Shown here: one piece after another, positions 58,101 through 64,000 of the stretch | Layout: each line of letters opens with the position of its first letter | Numbering within the stretch: position 1 is the stretch's first letter | Assembly (NCBI GenBank): GCA_000149265.1 | Contig: CH003412.1 | Span: forward strand, 2,711,697 to 2,775,696 | Source: Ciona savignyi | Lineage: Eukaryota; Chordata; Ascidiacea; Phlebobranchia; Cionidae | Direction: 5' to 3' | Length of the DNA stretch: 64,000 nucleotides | Notes under the pieces: generated by a model | Told to the model about the DNA's origin: nothing | The model's input: only the letters and a program-made list of their open reading frames with translations | The model's database searches: none | Made by a program: the position numbers and the translations under genes

Positions 58101-61100
58101 ATGTAGCATTTCTACACACCAACGAATCCACTTGGAAACTTGTAGTCAGTGCAGCTAACTCTTCAGGACCAGGGCAACCACCGCACAGGTATTGTGGCCT
58201 GCATGTCAACAAGTATCCAGTCGCTGTAAACCCACCTAAAAGAGAATCAAATATATTCATGTTGAAATAAAGAACTTAAATGATGGATATAGGTAATTTA
58301 TGATAATTTGTTTTTTAATATTATTATTCAGTCAAGCTTGTTAGCTTAAAGATTTCTGGACATTCAAGTTAATGGTTGTTAGTGGGAGTGAAACCGACCA
58401 CTATCATGTTGGGTTTGTTTTTGTGAAAGGTATTCAGTGTTCATTGCATGAACTTAGTGTATTTATTGGAAAAGTTAAAAGTTCATAATGCTGTCTGTTG
58501 TCTTAAACAGCAAAATAATATAAATTTCCCAAATCAGCTTTCAAAAGGTGAGTTACTTGAAACTCGATCAAATAAAGACATCTTGTAGGTACTTTTAGCA
58601 AAATGCACATATCCACAAGAGCTTACTTCTAATTGCATCTCCATAAAATTGGCCGCACACAGTTCCACTAGGGCACAAGATGCTTGGCAATGCTGGGCCT
58701 ACAGAAGTGTTTCGGCCGTCCGTAAAACCAACACGGCAACTTATTGGAGCGTACTTTGGGGCATTGCAGTAGCTCCATGCGCAACAGCCCAGCCCTTCTT
58801 CACTGCAAACCCCATCCGACCCTCCATACTGCATCATAATTTCATGGCGAAAAAACTGTTGAGAGCAAACAGAGTTGTTCTTGGGGCACACTAAGTCACC
58901 AGCACATCCGTGGATTGATGCTTCGACCATTGTACCATCTGCAATGTATCTTTATATTAAATTTGCAAGTTTCAACGATGTGTAACGGAATCACACATTT
59001 AAAAAAAAAATAATTTATAAAAAAAGAATTATATTCAACTAAGGATAACCTGTAGATAAATTTCGAAACATTTTAAATCAAATAATTTTTTCCATAAATC
59101 ATGTAAAGAAGGTTGTACATCGTTATTCATTATATGTAAGCGGTGTGCATACATATTTTAAAAACATATATAAACAGCATGAAAGATGGTAATACATATA
59201 TAAATAGCATGAAAGAAAAGTAATAGGCCTTCTTTGGCCTAAATTTCTGGTCCCGGTGGCTACAGTGGACCTGCCCATACTAATGAATAAGTGCAGATGG
59301 AATGGACTAATAAAAACAAGAATTACTAAGAGTTTGACCTGTAGTTGATATTTACAAAGGTGTGTGTCCACTATTATAATTTGTGAGGTCAGTTTGTAAT
59401 AAATACCATTATTATGGTTGTCAGATAAAATAGTGTATACTTACTAATTCGAGCAGATCCAGAGTAGGAATAGCAGACTTGTCCGGCTGAACAATTCACT
59501 ATCTTTGTGGGAAGAGCACCTTTTAAAACCATTCCACTGTAGCATGTAACACCTAAATAAATAATGGGTATAAAAGTGTCAGGTAAGTCCAGAGGTAAAA
59601 AAAACTTTTGGTGTACTCATAGTTGAAGTATTAAAGCTAATACTTGTCTGACAGCTTNNNNNNNNNNNNNNNNNNNNNNNNNNNNNNNNNNNNNNNNNNN
59701 NNNNNNNNNNNNNNNNNNNNNNNNNNNNNNNNNNNNNNNNNNNNNNNNNNNNNNNNNTTAGTTTGTTAGAGTATTGCAGTATTGGTCAGTTGTTAAAAGA
59801 TGAATCGATAAAATCAGCCATTGGCTATTAGTATTTCCTTGGGCCTGACACTTAGTGAATATGACATGAACCTATATTAAGTGTTTTAGTGGATTAAACT
59901 AAAACAGTGGTAACGTCTACATAATATAAAACACAGTATAAAGTGTTTTGTAGAATGCTTTAACTGGGGATAAACATGAATATCCTACTCACTTGGAGGA
60001 GTTGGGCACTGGCTTGCAGCAATACACATGGAGCCATTTAGGTACAATCCACTAGGGCAAGTGCACTTTTGCTGGCAAACAGTAATGCAAGGTTTTGGTG
60101 GTTGGCCAAGATCGGCGCAAGTTTGGTCACACCCAGCACATGTGAGGTAAACTTGGTTCCCTGGACAAGCTATGGGAAATAGATGTAAATGTTAATTATG
60201 AATACTATAGTTCTTTAGTCATATTCCTGATAGATGGACCTATGGTAAGTACCTTTCTGACATAAAAACCAACAAGAAGGATTTAACTCACTAAAAATGT
60301 GGGTTGAATATAAGTATAGTTTAAATGAAAGTGGGTTAAATTTGAGGGGGTTAAACATATGGGTTAAAATTTTTAAAAAAACTTTAAACACATGTGAATT
60401 GAATTATGATAGAGCTGAAACAACTGGGTTCAATCTCGAAAGGGTTTAAGTCACATTTTTAAAAGATGGATTTGTCGTTTTAAAAAAACAAACATAAGGA
60501 TTTATTACCGTACAAAATAAATGTATGTGTTTAGAAACGTCTACACATGAATGCTGTGTTAAAAATCTGTAAAATTATTACGTCAATAAAAAACTTACTA
60601 ATTGGTCCTGGTGTGGTTGCATTGATTGTGGTGGAATTTGTTGGCTGTGTTGTCCTTTGTGTTGTCGATGGTGGGGTTGGGCCGCAACCAGGTACAGCAG
60701 ATGAAGGAAGGCAAGCTAATTGTGTTGGATGGAAGGAGTTTCCGCTACCACACGAATGTGTTACAGGTGTACCATTGACGCACTGTTTATTGAAGAAGAA
60801 GAATTTTTTTATAACTAGAAAAGCATAAAGCAAAAAGTACCATAATAAAATCATAAATATATGAAACAAAATAAAAATATTCTTCTCTTTCTTTTACTTT
60901 AATTTATAATGTTTTTAATTTTTACCTTGGTAAAAATGTATTTAATTTATTAGATTTTTTTATATTTCAGTCATAGTTTTTATAACGCACATGAAATTTC
61001 ATTTAATGAAAAAAATAATTAAGTCAAACTATAAAACAGGAACAAAAAATTAAAACAGTGCTGAAACACATCAATGAAAAAGAAAAAAATATTAAATAAA

Positions 61101-63206
61101 ACAAATGTGCCGTTAAACCTAACCAATATACAAAATTCTTAATGAAAATAACGTACTTGGTAATAGTTTTGACAATCTCCAGGCTTTGCAAATGGAGTAG
61201 AACTGATTGGGTTCCCAACGCTATCCAAACATGGTGCTGCAATTTGAATGAAATTTGAGTCTTACCATTATCATTAAAATGTGTTGATAGCAAATTCAGT
61301 AAATAAGGGCAGCTTAACAGAATTCTTATTCTGATACAACTTTGTAGCCTTTTAAACACTGTTACTGTATTTTACCATGCATAAACGCAACAATGCAAAA
61401 ATTTTCGTATTGTCGTATATGGTCAATTAATTTGAATTAAAAACGAGCATCTGTTACCGAGATTTCACGCAGGGTAAACCCCCATTCCAAATCCAGTTAA
61501 CTTGTATAAACTAACCAACGCAACAATTATGTGTTGTTGTGGCGCTAAGTAAAATATGCTAATTTGTTTATTTATTTCTACGCATCAAACGGACTGTACT
61601 TAACAGTAGAACGGTCATTTTGGGTTCGAAACTTGGCCAGGGAAAAAAATTAGTGATTTTAGTTTTAAAGGATTGTGGAATTTTGGTCGCTTATTCCCAA
61701 GTAGGTAAAACCACATTTAGAATGTGTTTAGTTTTTTCGTAATGTATCAAACTAATTTGGGGATTTCTTTCCAATATAAATACGCGGTACTTACAAATTC
61801 AATCGGTGCTTGTAAAAAATGTAGGCCTAAAGATAGATAGGCCTATGTCCAATATTTTAACTAAATTTGGTTTAAAACACACGATTTGGTTTTCAAACCG
61901 TGACGATGCCACAGCCCTGTTATGCCGATACATTAAGAGACTGAATTATGCTTTATGTAAAGTTTGTGGTCTTTAAAATGATCCTCAAAGCATTCCAAGT
62001 ACGACATGTAACATAGAAACACAAGTTATTTTAAGATGAACATGCCATCTTTTCAATCCGAGTCTATATGTGTCCACAGAAATGTTTTTTTAAATAGGCT
62101 ATAACAAATAAAAAGCTACTGAGTCGTGATCGAGGCTTAAATTAAAGATTAAGCGCACAATATCAACCAACCGTTTCGGAAAACATTCCGATGACCCAGG
62201 TTCTGACGATGATCACTATTTCTATACAAACAACTGCCCTTTTAAAAAAGACATAAAGGGCGGTATCCTTTTGCTTTCGTGGCGTTTTGTGGGATTGGTC
62301 ACGCAGACAGAAATCTAGAAGACTCTCTCTGCCATTTGCACGCGTACCCAAGCACTATACGGGCACTGAACTCCATATTTATTAAATTAAAATGTTCTCC
62401 TAATTTCAAAGATTTAATCGACTTTATTAAACATAAAAACTATAATTTTCTGTATAGTTTAGTTGATTATTTTATTTCATAAATACGGTAGTCAAACGGA
62501 CATGCTATAGTTTAAACCAAGGTTCGTTAATAACATTTGAACAGGGTTCTTGCAGTTTTATAAAAACACCTTTGTCTTTTAATACGGTATATAAGGTTAT
62601 AAAAGCAAATTTCTAACTGACACTTTTATTTGACGATGTAATGTTCACGATGTGATGATAATTTTTCCAGATTATACCTTAGCATTGCCTCTGGGCACAT
62701 ACCAACCTGACGATATGATGGGTAATTTATACTACTGAATAGTTGCAACGAACCCCAATAATTATTTAACTCTTATAGCCATGTGTAATACGTAAAATTT
62801 TAATTGTGCTAACCGATAAAAATTAAAATTGAAATCAATTTTACGTGAAAATTGACAATTTCCGTTACATATGTTAATTATCAATTTTAAGAGCTTCACT
62901 CATTTTTAAACACTTGATGCCAAAAGTATACACCGTTTCCTCATAAAAAAATCTTTCCGTCATAACTGAATTCATTTATTTTACAATGAGAAAATATTTT
63001 TTAAAAGAGCCGAATAATTTTCGTTTATTACACCATTGATTTACTGTATTAATTGTATCAAACTCTATGATGGTACACCAAATGCTATAAATATGGTGGT
63101 ACACTAAAGTATAATCTAAGAACTTACCGGTTGCGTTCTGAGCGTTTGTGACGAGATAATTTGCAACAAAAGAGATAACAAAGATGTGAAGAACAGCAGA
63201 ATTCAT
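55159..63206 (-). CDS. Secreted mosaic protein: chitin-binding (ChtBD2), three TIL and two Ly6/uPAR-like domains
   Basis: Eleven coding exons (63206-63128, 61236-61157, 60782-60599, 60169-59993, 59552-59445, 58938-58627, 58235-58065, 57663-57487, 57031-56855, 56034-55899, 55321-55159), all in phase, give 587 residues. Signal peptide: about 1-23. ChtBD2 (peritrophin-A): six cysteines at 29, 48, 54, 64, 77, 86. A Thr/Pro linker (88-112) looks mucin-like. TIL 1 covers 115-173 with ten cysteines. Two Ly6/uPAR-like regions cover 174-370, with the typical endings CCAWSYCN and CCNSTDCN. TIL 2 is 371-429, TIL 3 is 430-488, and a Cys-rich C-terminal part ends the protein. TIL domains usually inhibit proteases or occur in mucins; ChtBD2 binds chitin. 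No membrane anchor is seen. A GTGAGT inside the last exon could allow another ending. The 100-N gap could hide an exon. Role in a chitin-bearing mucus or defence is inference. Confidence 0.88.
56050..56290 (-). repeat. Degenerate SINE copy
   Basis: Minus-oriented remnant in an intron: TTCACGTGAATGGGAAAATG, AACTCGCACCCGCAATAGAG, AAGTGACTGGTTTCAATTCC. Confidence 0.6.
57180..57410 (+). repeat. Degenerate SINE copy
   Basis: Plus-oriented remnant between TIL exons: TATGTCCTTTAGATAAGGCA, CATACTGCAATGGCTC, TTTTCCTGTTGTCCCATTCA. Confidence 0.6.
57735..57862 (+). repeat. SINE 3' fragment
   Basis: GACGGTGGGCGCAAAGTAAT, GTAGGTTAACTCTCC, CACAAGGATAAACTAAATAT and tail CCTATCCTATTC. Confidence 0.75.
59658..59757. 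other. Assembly gap (100 N)
   Basis: Run of exactly 100 N inside the intron between TIL 1 and the first Ly6-like exon. Flanking exons agree in phase without it, but an in-phase extra exon could be hidden. Confidence 0.98.
59815..59987 (+). repeat. Degenerate SINE whose tail touches a splice donor
   Basis: TTCCTTGGGCCTGACACTTA, GACATGAACC, GGGGATAAACATGAATATCC. The tail ends five or six bases from the minus-strand donor of the TIL 1 exon (GTGAGTAGGATATTCATG). Confidence 0.7.
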
Positions 63207-64000
63207 TGTGTTAAAAGACAGAGGTTAAAGTCTAAAAAAAAACAAGTTCTAGAGAAATAAACATTAAACAAATGTAAGTGTGCAACTCATCAGTTACTAT
63301 AACTTATTTTTCATCTGAAAATCGAGCTCTTTTTATAGCATAGTCATTGTTTCTGGCAACTCCTGGCCACTAACAACAGGTTAGTGCTGTGAAGAATGAA
63401 ACAGTCACTTAATGCTAACAGTCGAAGTAAAATTTTCTTCAATCTAAATTTAAAGTAACTGGAGTAATTTCGTTCTTCGTACATGCGTCACGTCGTCGTC
63501 GTTATAGGCCAAGCAGAACGTACCTAAACCAGGTGTTTTTGATTTAAGCTTTTCGGGATTTTTTTAACGTGCCTAGGAACAAAACTGAATACGATACGTC
63601 TGAGTGGTGTCGGTTACCAAAGCATACCGTACATTCACGTTTTTTTATACATGTTGTTGTCGATTTGCCTGCCTTATTCACTATAGGCCTATAACTTGCT
63701 AAAAGGTAAAATCGGAATACAACAGAGTTTAATTTTCAACCATATATACGACCTATGTCTGAAAATAGCTGTAACTCTAGTATTGTTTGCCACGGCAAAG
63801 CGTTTCGCTCTCTTGACTTTTCACCTTTTTGTACGTAACTATTTATCATGTCATTCTCGCGGAACCGAATAAATTAAATCAAGTTACAACCGGCCCCATT
63901 CGAAAAGCTGTCCTACACATTATCTTAATCATAATTCTTTGTCTAATCATATATTTTACCATGTCATTCATACTTTAACATTGATTTCATTTTTCGTACC
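63207..64000. other. Upstream region of the secreted mosaic gene
   Basis: Should contain the promoter of the minus-strand secreted protein gene. It includes a TATAGGCCTATA palindrome at 63682-63693. No exon or repeat family recognised to the right edge. Confidence 0.5.

Noticed and set aside
58649..58894. Plus-strand frame opposite the Ly6-like exon
   Set aside because: Shadow of the minus-strand exon 58938-58627, whose cysteine pattern and phase are convincing.

Overview
The window looks like nuclear DNA of an ascidian tunicate, most likely Ciona. The evidence is AT-rich DNA with compact multi-exon genes and GT-AG introns of about 50 bp to 3 kb. There are vertebrate-like chordate gene families (BAAT-type acyltransferase, TRIM36/46-type ligase, ZC3H18). 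Many copies of one tRNA-headed SINE and several short inverted-repeat transposons are also present. Two runs of exactly 100 N (37001-37100, 59658-59757) are scaffold gaps. No viral, prokaryotic or CRISPR sequence was seen. I rebuilt gene models by hand from splice sites, codon phase and family similarity. In all but one place consecutive exons agree in phase.

Layout. 1-3676, minus: 5' part of an aldo-keto reductase of the L-galactose dehydrogenase type, running off the left edge. 3677-5802: repeats. 5803-7951, plus: a small P-loop sulfotransferase-like protein with a C-terminal membrane anchor. 7952-9989: repeats. 9990-13146, minus: a BAAT/ACOT family enzyme with a cysteine nucleophile. 13147-16285: repeat-rich spacer. 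16286-25551, plus: a 15-exon TRIM36/TRIM46-like E3 ligase whose RING is split by a Ser-rich insert of about 215 residues. 26246-32625, plus: a single-CUB, single-pass membrane protein with a Tyr/Pro-rich tail. 33607-38085, plus: UQCRFS1, the Rieske protein of complex III, with four transposon-like insertions in its introns. 38649-51084, minus: ZC3H18 in about 25 coding exons. 52705-54925, plus: a putative 46-residue protein that shares a short divergent promoter with ZC3H18. 55159-63206, minus: a secreted mosaic protein with a chitin-binding domain, three TIL domains and two Ly6/uPAR-like domains.

The genes are functionally unrelated (oxidoreductase, lipid conjugation, microtubule-type E3 ligase, respiration, nuclear RNA, extracellular). 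The window reads as an ordinary gene-dense region rather than one system. The least familiar parts are the secreted ChtBD2-TIL-Ly6 mosaic, the CUB receptor, the cysteine-type BAAT enzyme in an invertebrate chordate, and the transposon cluster inside UQCRFS1.
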